Below the pieces are notes generated by a model. That model searched no databases. It saw only the letters and a list, made by a program, of their open reading frames with translations, and was not told the DNA's origin. A stretch of 64,000 nucleotides of DNA from Populus alba (taxonomy: Eukaryota > Streptophyta > Magnoliopsida > Malpighiales > Salicaceae): contig NC_133300.1 in assembly GCF_005239225.2 (NCBI RefSeq), forward strand, positions 2,509,875 through 2,573,874, given 5' to 3'. A program made the translations under genes and the position numbers. Positions 23,080-34,490 of the stretch are shown piece by piece. The first letter of the stretch is position 1, and every line of letters begins with the position of its first letter.

Positions 23080-23206
23080 TGGCTTATCATTCTCTCTCAC
23101 ATGATCACTCTCTCACCCTTTCGCAAAAATCCACCAAGGCTCCTGCTTTCCACTACTCCTTTTCTCTCACATAATCACTCTCTCACCCTTTCTGCAAAAA
23201 TCCACC
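23080..23206 (+). promoter_or_regulatory. CNL 5' flank with duplicated start-codon region
   Basis: TCTCACCCTTTCGCAAAAAT then CCACCAAGG (to about 23139) is followed about 70 bp on by TCTCACCCTTTCTGCAAAAA then CCACCATGG. The first copy has AAG where the second has the ATG at 23207. The same doubled arrangement precedes the CNL at 31056. Confidence 0.7.
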
Positions 23207-23401
23207 ATGGCTCTGGAGTTGATCGGAGGATCAATTCTCTCTGCTCTCATTGAGGTTCTGGTCGACAGGTTGGCCTCTCGTGAGGTTCTGGGCTTCTTCA
23301 AAAGCCACAAACTCGATGGTGGTCTTCTGGCAAAGCTGAAAGAAACACTGAATACTGTCAACGGATTGCTCGAAAAGCCACAAACTCGTTGTAAAAATTA
23401 A
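23207..23401 (+). pseudogene. CNL N-terminal fragment (Rx-N coiled coil), truncated
   Basis: MALELIGGSILSALIEVLVD then LASREVLGFFKSHKLD…LKETLNTVNGLL is nearly identical to the first 55 residues of the CNL at 31056. At residue 56, where that gene has DDAEEKQ, this copy reads EKPQTRCKN and stops. The new tail derives from a second copy of AAAAGCCACAAACTCG, a 16-base string also present about 75 bp upstream inside the gene, so the break looks like a local template slip or end joining. No NB-ARC follows: the segmental duplication begins about 150 bp later. If expressed it would make a short coiled-coil-only peptide. Confidence 0.8.
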
Positions 23402-24528
23402 TAAATAGGTTTTACAACGCATACTTTAATATACAATATTTTTCTATCATAAATATAAATGTCTATAAAAATAATTAAGATTAAGATATTTAATCTCACA
23501 ACATGAATCATGTATTTAGTTATGTTTAACAATTATATTTTCTAAAGTTTGAATAAATACAAAATACACCAATCAAATTTAATTAATTCACTGTAATTGG
23601 TTTGAATAAAAAAAGAGAAAAATAGTTTGAATACATGAAATATAGTTAAAAAATACTAATGAGATAATAAAATTCATATTCATTGTATCTCAAAAGAGAA
23701 TTAATGCCCACTTTCTAAATATCATAAGCAATTAAAATAAAATAAAAATATATTGTCAGTTCGGTGTATTGAATTTTGAAATTCATCCTCTCTTTTCCAA
23801 CGAAACCTGGAGTGTTTTTAGATTTTCAACATATAAAATCTTGCAAGGAACAATTATAAATTATAAAAAAAAATAGAATTTCATGAATCATCAATATATA
23901 TATATATATAAAAGCTTTATATTACAAACTTATAATTTTTAGATTTTTTAAATCTTAATTAATTTAGTTATATACTTATATTATTTTATACTTTAAAACT
24001 CGGGTCCATCCTTCATCTTAATGGCATAGATGAAAACTTATTATTCTTATCTTATTTATGCCCATTTGAAGACAGTTAATCCAGACTTAATCCACTTGAT
24101 GATGCCTTAATCATGCTGATAAAAAAGATTAATACATTGAGCACCAAGTGTGTGGATATAATCAGCTGGCAAGGACTCCAAGGACTCCGGCGCCGCTTTG
24201 TAAGGAAATGTTTTTTTCAACATTTTTTTTAATAATGTTTATAGTTTCAGCTCAAATAATAAAATAATGAAATAACTGAAATCTTGGCCTTTTAAGTTTT
24301 TTTTTTTTAATTTAGTATTTTTTAAAAAAAATTATTTTGTAACCCAGCCCTAAATATAATATAAATAATTTGATTAGGAAGTTTTAAACCGGCTTCCATG
24401 AATTTAATATTGTACATGTCGGATCCTTCTTGCCCGTGACGGTGACGGCAATCCTGCCTATCATTTCGGTGTGTCCCGAGGTGAAAACATTTGGCCCCTT
24501 TTTTTTTTAATTACTGAAAACTTAACAT

Positions 24529-24543
24529 GTCATGTGCTAAATT
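24529..24543. repeat. SINE target-site duplication (left)
   Basis: GTCATGTGCTAAATT, repeated exactly at 24747-24761. The empty site GTCATGTGATAAATT occurs once at 18387-18401 in the other duplication copy. Confidence 0.92.
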
Positions 24544-24746
24544 CTTTTTTTTTTTTTTATGATCCTGGGTGTCCGAGTCAGGTTACGCGCACCACAACTA
24601 ATTCCAGAGCCTACTGAATATCCTGCAAGCTCAGTAGACAGGTAAGGCACCGCAGTGGTAGCAGGCTGGTGCATAACGAGAATCGAACTAGGGACAGTCG
24701 CAAGAATTGAACTTACAATTAACTATTGAGCTAGACCCTCAAGTGC
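24544..24746 (-). mobile_element. tRNA-derived SINE
   Basis: About 203 bp flanked by a 15-bp target duplication. On the minus strand it begins with a tRNA-like head holding an A-box-like TAGCTCAATAG and a B-box-like AGTTCGATTCTCG, and ends in ATCAT plus an A-run (the T-run at 24545-24559). Pol III internal promoter elements plus A-tail plus long target duplication define a SINE moved by LINE machinery. Confidence 0.88.
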
Positions 24747-26678
24747 GTCATGTGCTAAATTTTTGAAGAACCCAGTGAATGCAAAAATTAAAGATTCATT
24801 TTGAAAATTAATTTGAAATAAAAATGAAAAATAATAATTTTTTTTAAAAAATACTTTTACATCTCAAAATAAAAAATTACCTTATGTAAGGGACATGCAC
24901 GATCAAGAAACCAAAGAAGAGAACGCTAGCTCTCTGGAGCGTTTGGCATGGAAAAATGAAAGGGCACGATCGTATTCACCTGTTAATTTCACCGAGGTTG
25001 TATATATTCTTTGGGTTTCCACATTGGCAATACATGAATTTGTTTTTATATTGAAAATTGTGTTTTATGATTTTTAAAATAATATTTGCTTGAAATTAAT
25101 ATTGTTTTATTGTAGTTAGTTTATTTTGATGTGATAATATGAAAAATAATTTTTTAAAAAATAAAAAATATTTTGTGTGGAAAAGAAAATCCAAAGGACG
25201 GCAGGTATGCATCAATGTCATAAATAGGGTTTGTCTTGTTATGTAAGAAGACTTTGAAAGTGGCTTTGTTGGCTCTGCAGAGATGAAGAATAATCAAAAG
25301 ATTCCTAAAATTAACGAGATGAAGAATAATCAAAAGATTCCTAAAATTAACGGCATGGAAAAATGAAAGGGCACGGTCGTATTCACCTGTTAATTTCACC
25401 GTGGTTGTATGTATTTTTTGGGTTTCCACATTGGCAATACATGAATTTATTTTTATATTGAAAATTATGTTTTATAATTTCTTAAAAAATATTTACATGA
25501 AATTAATATTGTTTTATTATTATTAGATTATTTTGATGCGATAATATAAAAAATTAATTTTAAAAAATAAAAAATAACCATTATCACCATTTGAAAGTGG
25601 CTTTGTTGACTATGTAGAGACGAAGAATACTCAAAAGAGTCCTCAAATTAATTAATCTTAGCTGTCCACGGCGGCGCATCATTATTGGCCAAGTCAAGTG
25701 CTCACGATGATTAATTCGAATGTGTAAGCAATATGATTGCTATCACCATTTGCTTTGCTGTGAAAGGCTATTTAAAAATATCATAGTAATTATTTTTAAA
25801 ATGTATATATTAAAATTATATATTTTTTATTTTTTAAAAAATATTTTTATTATTAATAAAAATACGATTTTAATTACGATCCCTAAGAATACTGGAGTAA
25901 ATGCTTAGATTGAAAAATAAAAGCAATAATGGAGAATGATAAATAGCTATAGATAAATTATTTTTTCTTCAAATTAGAATTGTTATTTTATACATCGCTG
26001 CTAAAATTATAAAATTATTTTATAATTTATTATCATTTTCTATACATTATTGTTGCTTTTTTGTTTCACATATAATAAAATCCTCACTATGAAATTCTGA
26101 AAGCGACAGCAGCAGCTAAAAGCAACAACATTTTAGCTAGATAAATAAAGTTTAACGACTTGATATGTTCTTATATTATAAAATATTTCTTTGATCTATT
26201 TCTATATATCTAATTAAGTTAATTTTATTTTTAATATATATTAAATTTATAATTTATAATTTATCATTCTTCTCATGTAAAAAACTTATTATTAATATTT
26301 TATGGATGTCCACAAGAAGATAATTAATCCATAGTAATTTTTACGGTTTAACTGTTTATATATTTTTAAATTTATTGTCTTAAACACAGAAATTATATTT
26401 TTTTTTATTATTCGATTATCAAATTTATTTATACATACCGCTTCCACGCGTTTTCTTGTCTCTTCCTTTCCTTTAAAGTCCACGTGTTCCCATCATGGCT
26501 TATTAGCTTTCTACATTGCACCATTCTTTTCAAGAACTCTCGATGATAAGTAGGGCCCAAATTGCCGCCCAAAGGCCATTGGAGATTCACGTTCAGAGAA
26601 CATCAGATGCGATGCTTAGCCGACATTAGAGAAGAAAGATCACGTCCGACGAGAATATCATTACAAAATGATCCCCGG

Positions 26679-27056
26679 AAAACAGTCGGGGATGCCAACA
26701 CGGCCGGCTTACATGGTTAAGCTTGTAACAATTTATAATCAACTCTAAACGTATATTCTTAACCTGAGATCTAGTGAAGAATTTCCAAAGATAAAAAGGA
26801 ATAAATGATCTTGCTCAGAAATTAGTGGAGGCAGACAAGGTTGTGGTTAGTAATTTTACCAAGTGTGAATATAATATAAATAATTTAATATTGTTAGGAA
26901 GTTTAAAACCGGCTTCCATGAATCTTCTTGTCGGCTTCCATGAATCTTCTTGTCTTTTCGTTTCCTTTTAAAGTCTATATGTTTGTTCTCTTTATGCAAG
27001 TCATTGGATTCTGCTTTCTACGGCCTTCTCTCTCACACCTTCCGCGAAGATCCACC
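26679..27056. other. Intergenic, no gene seen; CNL upstream remnants
   Basis: Contains a tandem repeat of CGGCTTCCATGAATCTTCTT (about 26911-26955) and a CNL-type upstream signature (TTCCTTTTAAAGTCTA, about 26960) leading to CCACCATGG at 27053. Confidence 0.6.
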
Positions 27057-27195
27057 ATGGTTCTGGAGTTGAGTGGAGGTCAATTATCTGTGCTGTCATT
27101 GAGGTTTTGGTCCCCAGGCTGTCCTCTCCTGAGGTTCGAGGCTTTTTCAAAAGGCACACGCTCAATCAATGGAAAAGTTGAAGTTCATCTTTAAA
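27057..27195 (+). pseudogene. CNL N-terminal fragment, frameshifted
   Basis: ATGGTTCTGGAGTTGAGTGG then GTGCTGTCATTGAGGTTTTG and CTTTTTCAAAAGGCACA aligns base by base to the start of the CNLs at 23207 and 31056. A one- or two-base loss near 27080 (GGAGGTCAATT versus GGAGGATCAATT) throws the reading out of frame within the first ten codons. Homology fades near 27170 and unrelated AT-rich sequence follows. The sequence upstream resembles a decayed CNL promoter. Third 5' end of the family in the window, clearly dead. Confidence 0.75.
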
Positions 27196-27459
27196 TTATT
27201 CTCCTTTTTTATTTTTTCACAAGTATTTAACCGTTCAATTTGTAAGAACATCGGTCTTTTTTATAAGCCAACAATTACACTTTTTAAATTTGCTATTATT
27301 ATACTATACTTGGGAAAAATACTGTACATGTATTGTGAACATAAACTCATTACATCATGAACGATATTGTAAATATAAAGTGTTTGCACTGTGGACAACA
27401 CTATAGTACCTGTGAAGAACATTGTCTTTTCTGTATTTAGTTAAAAATTATTATTGTGC

Positions 27460-28540
27460 CTGGCTTGTTAGCTAAACTCAAAAGCATTGGGTCTGGTTCG
27501 CAGCTAGACCCAAGTTTGGGTCTGGTGCCCAACAACATTGGTCGAGTTTGTTTAATTCAAATTCTAGGCCTACAATTTGCTCTGAGTAAACCGGTCGACC
27601 TGCTAAGTCAACCCGAAACTTGGGTAACCCAGCAAAAACCTGGTAGAGGCCCTTCTTTTTTTATATTTTTTAGTTGGTTACTAACTCATTTCAAAGTTCA
27701 AAATATAAATAATATTTTAAACTTAATTGTTTATAACATGTATAGCTTATATTCACATGAATTATTTCTTAATTTTTTTTATATAAATTAATAAAACATC
27801 AAATATTTTTTTAAAAAATTTTCTAGGTGACCCAAGGCCTCGACCGAGTCTGTTTCATTCAATATTTGGGTCTGCAATTGGCCTAAATTAAGGGTCAACC
27901 CGAAACTCAGGTGACTTGACAAAAACCCAGTAGAGACCTTTTTTCTTTCTTTCTCTAATGTGTTTTTTTTTCCTAAGACCTCCTTTTTTTTCTTCATATT
28001 TTTCAGTTACTTACTAACTTATTTCAAAGTTCACTATATAAATATTAGAATAATATTTTATTTTTGCAATGTGGGATTTGAAGCCTTTTAATAAAAATAC
28101 TCTATGTTTATAAGAAAAAAAGTAATGTTTTTTCAATGTAGGATAAAAAACCTTTTTGATTTAAATACTTCAACTTAAATTAATAAGATAATATCTTTTT
28201 AATGTGGGATAAAAAACCTTTTGAAATAATCTTTTAAACTTAATTGTTTACAACATGTATAGCGTATATTCACATGGATTATTTCTTAATTTTTTCATAT
28301 AAAATATTAAAACCTCAAATATTTTTTTTTTAATTTTTCCGAGTTGACCTGAGTCAACCCATGTAACGTGGGACTCGGCCCCTTAGTCAGGTCAACCTCT
28401 AGGCTGGGTTTGATAACTATGGTTGCCATGAAAATATAACTTTAAATAATGCAATTGAAATGAAATAAAGTGACGTGACCGGTTAAAAAACTAAAAACTG
28501 AAAAATACACCAAAACTCCTCTATTTTATTTTGTTCAGGG
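27460..28540 (-). repeat. Dispersed repeat, two copies, inverted relative to 20350-21600
   Basis: Two tandem units (about 27460-27800 and 27830-28430) with GC-rich blocks such as GTGACTTGACAAAAACCCAG and GAGTTGACCTGAGTCAACCC. The 28400-28540 end (AGGCTGGGTTTGATAACTAT, then CAATTGAAATGAAATAAAGT) is the reverse complement of about 20355-20500. The matching flanks suggest that a segment of about 1.2 kb was copied in inverted orientation. Confidence 0.7.
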
Positions 28541-29018
28541 GCCTCTTTTAAAAAATATTAATTTTTTTTGTTATGTGTTTAATTTTCGGAGTGGTTTTTT
28601 TTGTTCATCTTTGGTTTGGTTTTTATATTTTATATAGATAAATTATATTTTTTGAAAATAAAAAATATTTATTGTTAGATGATATTCTTAATATGTGTAG
28701 CTTTACATGTTATTTTTTTCCTTTTATTTTATTCAATCAATTTAATGTATTTTTTTCAAGATTCAATATCCTGATCTACATTTGTCTCTCAGTTTTTCAA
28801 GTTTTATTTTTAGGTGTTATTAATATTTTTTTATTAATTTATTAACGAATATAATTCTTAGTTTATTTGATTACACGTGTGCATAAACTTTTGATTTGTT
28901 ACGTTTTTTGAACTACCAAAATACATTGGAAAAACCTACATAGATAATTTTTTATGAAAAATAAAAATATTCTCCACGGGTCACATAACTAGTAATAATT
29001 ATTATTATTTATGTGATA
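28541..29018. other. AT-rich intergenic, nothing recognised
   Basis: No reading frame, repeat or RNA gene that I can support. Confidence 0.6.
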
Positions 29019-29281
29019 ATTTTACCCATAGTTTTGAAACCCGGTCTGGCGGGTCGACCCGGGGCTGGAACTAGGTCGGGTTGAAGAAAAAACAGGGGAA
29101 GAAAAAACCGGTGTGACCCGGCTGCAAACCCGATGACTTTTATTTATTTTTTATTTTTTTACTAAAATGACGTCGTTTTATTTTATTTTTAATTTTTTTT
29201 GACCTGGCCAACTCGGTGACCTGGTCAAAACCCGGAACTCGGGCCTTGGACCGAGCCGGGTCTTAAAACTATGATTTTACC
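29019..29281. mobile_element. hAT-type MITE with 8-bp target duplication
   Basis: The element body is 29027-29273 (247 bp). Terminal inverted repeats are CATAGTTTTGAAACCCGG and, on the other side, CCGGGTCTTAAAACTATG. ATTTTACC stands immediately on both sides (29019-29026 and 29274-29281), a perfect 8-bp duplication as made by hAT transposases. The GC-rich interior has several CCCGG/GACCC blocks and no coding capacity. Confidence 0.9.
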
Positions 29282-30858
29282 AATGTTTGTCAGCCTTGTA
29301 CCAAATACCCAAACGAAGTTTATTTTTCAAAAAAATATTTTTGAACCTAGCTCATAGTTTTATAAGTTTACATTTTAGCCATTAACTTCATTTCCCACAG
29401 TTTCACTCTTTGAATATTGAGTTTTGGTCCTTGCAATTCTCCTAAAAGTACATTTTGGTTCCTAAAGTTTTTATTTTATTTTTATAGTTTTAGCTATTTA
29501 TATTTAATTCTAAAACTTCATTTTCCTTACATTTCAATTCCTTAATGTTAAGAGTACAGAGATAAAGTCGTTAGAGAAAAGAGAAGTATTTTGGTGAATT
29601 GTATTTCAAGAACAAAAATATGTTGATTTTAGTGCTAGTAGATTTGTCTTTAAAAGAGGAGTTTAATAAATGTGGTTTTGCATTTTAATCATATTGTAAA
29701 AGATAGATCGGTGTGTATAAAGTGTTTTTGTATGGTTTTATTTTTTGTAAGGTTCCAAGATATTTTTGGTTGAACAAAAGTTGAAATTTGAGTTTTGGTA
29801 GTCCAAAAACTTGGATTTCAATTTCCTAGCAGACAATGACATGTTATCTGTCCAAGTAAATGACATGTTATTTGTTCTAATTAAAAATAACTTAGATACA
29901 TGACATGTTATATTTTTTTTTTATTTATAAAAAAACATGCAAGCTTGATTTTCTAGGTCAGAGGTGCCTGATCATTTCTGAAAATCAAGCAATTGAGCCT
30001 AGCAAGCATAGGTGCACATGAGCTCCATTCACTTGAAGTTTAAATATTGCACTTGAATCTTTACAAAAGAATAAAATATATATTTTGTTATTGTGAATTT
30101 TTATTTTGTTTCTATAAATTATTTATTCTTTTATTTTTCCTTACAAGTGCATAAACAATTATCAAGATATGATTTTTTTCCCTGTTTTACTGAAACTTTT
30201 TTTATCAAATCATGAAGAGTTTTTATTTAGAAAAATGCTTCTAAAATTTTTTTTTTCTTCAAAATAAAAAAACAAATGAATAAGGAGAAGGGGATTTTGA
30301 CCAAAGAAATATTTTTTTTTCCTCATGAATTTAAATTATTAGAATTCTTAAGAATATTGATTTTAATTACTTTAAGTTTTAATTGAAAAAATCATGTTAC
30401 TAATAAAAAAAACATGTTTAGTCAAAATAGGAAAAAAAAAATAGAAGATGAAGATTTTGACAAAAAAATTTTTTTATATAAAATTTAAATCACTCAAACT
30501 CTTTCAAATATTTATTTTAATTTCCATATAATTAAATAAAAAATAACTTTGAAAATGGTCTCGCTGTCTTTGTTATTTCCTCTATTATAATATTTAATGC
30601 ATCCATATTATCGTCGACTAACATCACTCTTTTCAATATGCACTTAACATATATTTTCATATGTACTTATCTTTTACCTTTTCTTAGAAAAATCAACTTC
30701 TTAATTTAATATTAAAATTATTGTATTAAACACATATATTATCTTTTTATTCTTCAATTAACAAATTTATTAATACTATAAAACACAACAATAATACCAG
30801 TACCTTAATCGTGGAGCGCTAATACAATATAATATAATTAATATAATTAATATAATTT
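29282..30858. other. AT-rich intergenic, nothing recognised
   Basis: About 1.6 kb without a supported gene. GACATGTTAT recurs at about 29838, 29863 and 29901. The rest is T- and A-runs. Confidence 0.6.
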
Positions 30859-31055
30859 TTCTTGCCTCTTCTTTTCCTTTAAAATCTACGTATTCCCTTC
30901 ATGCAATCCAGTGGCTTCTTAGCTTTCTATTAATATCATTCTCTCTCACAGAATCACACTCTCACCCTTCCGCAAAAATCCACCAAGGCTCCTGCTTTCC
31001 ACTTCTCTTTTTCTCTCACTTATTCCCACCCTCACCCTCTCTGCAAAAATCCACC
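30859..31055 (+). promoter_or_regulatory. CNL upstream region / 5' UTR with duplicated start region
   Basis: Carries the family signature (TCTTTTCCTTTAAAATCTAC, then TATTCCCTTCATGCAA) followed by CT-rich sequence and two copies of CACCCTYYCYGCAAAAATCC. The first ends CCACCAAGG (about 30980-30989). The second ends CCACCATGG and holds the start codon at 31056. Matches 23080-23206. Confidence 0.65.
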
Positions 31056-34000
31056 ATGGCTCTGGAGTTTATCGGAGGATCAATTCTCTCTCCTGTCATT
31101 CAGGTTCTGGTCGACAGATTGGCCTCTCGTCAGGTTCTGGGCTTCTTCAAAAGCCACAAGCTCGACGATGGTCTTCTGGAAAAGCTGAAAGAAACACTGA
31201 ATACTGTCAACGGACTACTCGACGATGCGGAGGAGAAGCAGATTACAAAGCTTGCTGTGAAGAACTGGCTTAATGATGTTAAACATGCTGTCTATGAAGC
31301 TGAGGACATATTGGAGGAGATTGATTATGAATATCTACGATCCAGACATGACAGCAGTTGGGTAAGCATATAGTTCTTGCACTTATAGACCTTGCTTCCT
31401 CATAAAAATAATTTCAGGCATGGTGGTTGTCTTTCTGTGAGTTTTAATTAAAGAGTATTCATTTTTAAGCAACTAATATATATTATTGGCTTTTGGTGTC
31501 TGTGGTGAAATTATGCTTGCAAATTCTCATTTATTAATTAGTTTTCTAAACATGGGCTTTGGATTTTTAAAATCTGAATTATTTATATAAATTTTGTCAA
31601 TTTTAATTAAATTATATATTTTTTATAAGAACATAAATGGATATTACTTGTTCTGAAAAAACAAGGGATACAAAATTGAATTTTCTTTCAATATTTTTAG
31701 TGATGAATTATTAGGACTTACGACGATTCAAAACCCATTATTATAAATATTAATTTTCTTAATAATTATATATATAATAATCACCAAGAATTATGCACTG
31801 ATTTTTTATTAGCATAATTATAAATTGAAAACAATTATTTTTTAAAATAAAATTATTTTTCCATTTTTAATTTATAAAAAAAAATTAATTTCATTATATA
31901 TATAAAAATAATATTATATAGTAAGGGCTTTGAAAATAACTAATGGCATTTAATCAATATCTTTTTAAAACTTGAGTTTTACTGCTTAATTACATTAAGT
32001 TAGCATCAACAATCGTAAATTCTTGAAAAAGACCTGTAGAAGGAAAATGTTTTTGTTTTGATATTATAAAATCATAATGTTTTCCTGAATTCTACCTCAT
32101 AAATTTAGTCCACCATTGCAGGCATGGAATCTGGTTCCATTTCTAAATCCAGCTAATAGAAGGATGAAAGAGATGGAAGCAGAGTTACAAAAGATCCTTG
32201 AGAAGCTTGAACGTTTACTTAAACACAAGGGTGATCTGCGCCACATAGAAGGTACTGGTGGATGGAGACCATTGTCAGAGAAAACAACTCCACTGGTTAA
32301 TGAATCTCTTGTATATGGAAGGGACGCTGATAAGGAAGCCATAATGGAGCACTTGTTGACACAACACAACACGGATGGCTCAAATTTACACGGATTGGTA
32401 AAACCGCTCTTGCTCAGCTTATCTACAACGACGAAAAGGTAGATCAGTGCTTCCAACTCAAGGCCTGGGTCTGGGCGTCTCAACAATTTGATGTTGCCAG
32501 GATTATTAAGGAAATTCTTGATAAGATCAACGCAAGTACTTGCCGCACCAAAGAACCAGATGAATCTCTAATGGAGGCAGTGAAAGGGAAGAAACTTCTA
32601 CTTGTTCTAGATGACGCGTGGAACATCGAGTACAATGAATGGGATAAACTACTGCTACCTTTGCGGTATGTGGAGCAAGGAAGTAAGATTGTCGTGACAA
32701 CACGGGATGAAGATGTAGCAAAAGTCATCCAAACTGTCATCCCCTCTCACCGCTTGAATGTAATAAGCGATGAAGATTGCTGGAAGTTGTTTGCAAGGGT
32801 TGCATTTAGTGGTGTAAATTCTGGAGCAGTCTCATCCTTGGAAGCATTTGGCAGAGAAATAGTGAAAAAGTGCAAAGGTTTGCCGCTGGCAGCGAAAACT
32901 CTTGGGGGCCTTTTGCACTCCGTAGGAGATGTCAAGGAATGGGAGAAGATATCCAAGAGCAGGATGTGGGGCTTGTCGAATGAAAACATCCCTCCAGCTC
33001 TAACATTGAGCTATTATTATCTCCCTTCACACCTGAAACGTTGTTTTGCTTATTGTGCAACATTTCCCAAGAGTTGTTTATTCAGTAAGGATGCATTAAT
33101 CGATGACTGGATGAAACATGGTTTTCTAGTCCAGCCCAGAGGCGTTGAGGAGATGGAAGAAATAGGCGAAAAATACTTTGATGATCTTGTCTCCAGGTCA
33201 CTTTTCCAGCGATCAACACATGATTCTTTTTTCAGCATGCATGACCTCGTAAGTGATTTAGCTGAATACGTGTCAGGAGAATTTTGCTTTAAGCTCGGTA
33301 TTAATGAATCGGGCTCTGGGTTGGAGGGTGAACATTCATGCTCGCTTCCAGAAAGGACTCGTTATTTATCAATCACTTTAGCGGCACCATATGGCGGAGG
33401 ACCTCGGATATTTCCTAGTATTCATGGAGGCCAACATTTGCGCGCCTTCTTTCTTAGTAGTGAAGTTGATAGAGAGGCACTGAATGACATCTGGCCAAAT
33501 CTTAAGCGCTTGCGAAGTCTATCTTTTGTTGATCTAAAAGTTATTTCTTCTCAGTTGCTCAATTCCATTGGCAACTTGAAACATTTGCGGTACTTGAGCC
33601 TTTCTTGCACCGCCATTAAAAGGTTACCTAATAGTGTGTGCACCTTGTACTATTTGCAAACTTTATTGTTGAAGAACTGCCGGCATCTCATGGAGTTGCC
33701 ATCCAACATTTCCAACTTGGTCAACCTGCAACGTCTTGATATTGAAGGGACATATTTGAAAGAGATGCCACCAAAAATGGGGAAACTCACAAAGCTTCGA
33801 ATTTTGGAATCTTACATCGTTGGAAAAGAGAGTGGGTCTAGCATGAAAGAGCTGGGCAAGCTCTCACATATAAGGAAAACACTTTCTATTCGGAATCTCA
33901 GAGATGTTGCAAATGCTCAAGATGCTTTGGATGCCGATTTGAAGGGTAAGAAGAAGATTGAGGAGTTGGGGTTGATGTGGGGTGGCAATATGGATGACAC

Positions 34001-34490
34001 GCGGCACGAGAGAGAAGTACTTGAGAGATTGGAGCCTTCTGAAAATGTGAAACAGCTTTTCATTCTTGGTTACGGGGGTACAACGTTTCCAGGCTGGCTT
34101 GGAAACTCTTCTTTCTCAAATATGGTACAGTTGATACTTTCTGGATGTAAGAACTGCATCCTCTTGCCACCATTGGGGCAGCTGCAATCTCTAGAAGAGC
34201 TCTATATTAAAGGATTTGATGATGTCGTGGCAGTTGGTCCTGAGTTCTATGGAAGTGACCCTTCGATGGAGAATCCATTTAAATCCCTCAAAATATTAAA
34301 GTTCGAGGGGATGAAAAAATGGCAGGAATGGAAAACAGATGTAGCTGGTGCTTTCCCTCATCTTGCAGAGCTCTTCATAGCAGGCTGTCCCGAGTTAACA
34401 AGTGCCGTGCCTCGTCACCTTCCTTGTTTATTGAAGCTTTCTATTGAAGAATGTCCGCAGCTTGAGGAAGGAATTTGGATGCGTGTATAA
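31056..34490 (+). pseudogene. CNL (CC-NBS-LRR) disease-resistance gene, RPP13-like 1 type, P-loop broken, LRR truncated
   Basis: Exon 1 (31056-31361) encodes an Rx-N coiled coil with KNWLNDVKHAVYEAEDILEE (EDVID-like). A canonical intron (GTAAGC…TTGCAG, 31362-32121) follows. Exon 2 opens AWNLVPFLNP and reaches DGSNL, then a small deletion near 32385-32393 removes the first half of the P-loop and shifts the frame. The new frame begins IGKTALAQLIYND (32394) and is open to 34490: RNBS-A, LLLVLDDAWN, GSKIVVTTRDEDVA, GLPLAAKTLGG, CFAYCATFPKS, MHDLVSDLA, then about ten LRRs. The protein stops at CPQLEEGIWMRV, where repeat-rich DNA starts, so the usual C-terminal LRRs are missing (about 890 residues in all, against well over 1000 for the family). 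Unless an unseen splice bypasses the shift, it cannot bind ATP. Confidence 0.88.
31362..32121 (+). other. Intron of CNL gene
   Basis: 760 bp. Donor GTAAGC follows the Trp codon at 31359-31361. Acceptor TTGCAG ends at 32121. AT-rich and stop-rich. Joining keeps the coiled-coil frame. Confidence 0.8.

Larger units (their letters stand above)
23555..26678. repeat. Segmental duplication, copy 2
   Basis: Collinear with 17610-20157 but longer. It carries a SINE (24544-24746) that copy 1 lacks. It also has a local re-duplication in which about 24947-25080 recurs at about 25350-25480, and a 29-bp direct repeat at about 25290-25350 (CAAAAGATTCCTAAAATTAACG). It lacks much of the sequence near 19630-19920 of copy 1. 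No gene recognised. Confidence 0.85.

Noticed and set aside
24544..24746. A functional tRNA gene on the minus strand
   Set aside because: Only A- and B-box-like strings are present, no cloverleaf with a proper acceptor stem, and the A-tail with long target duplication makes it a SINE.
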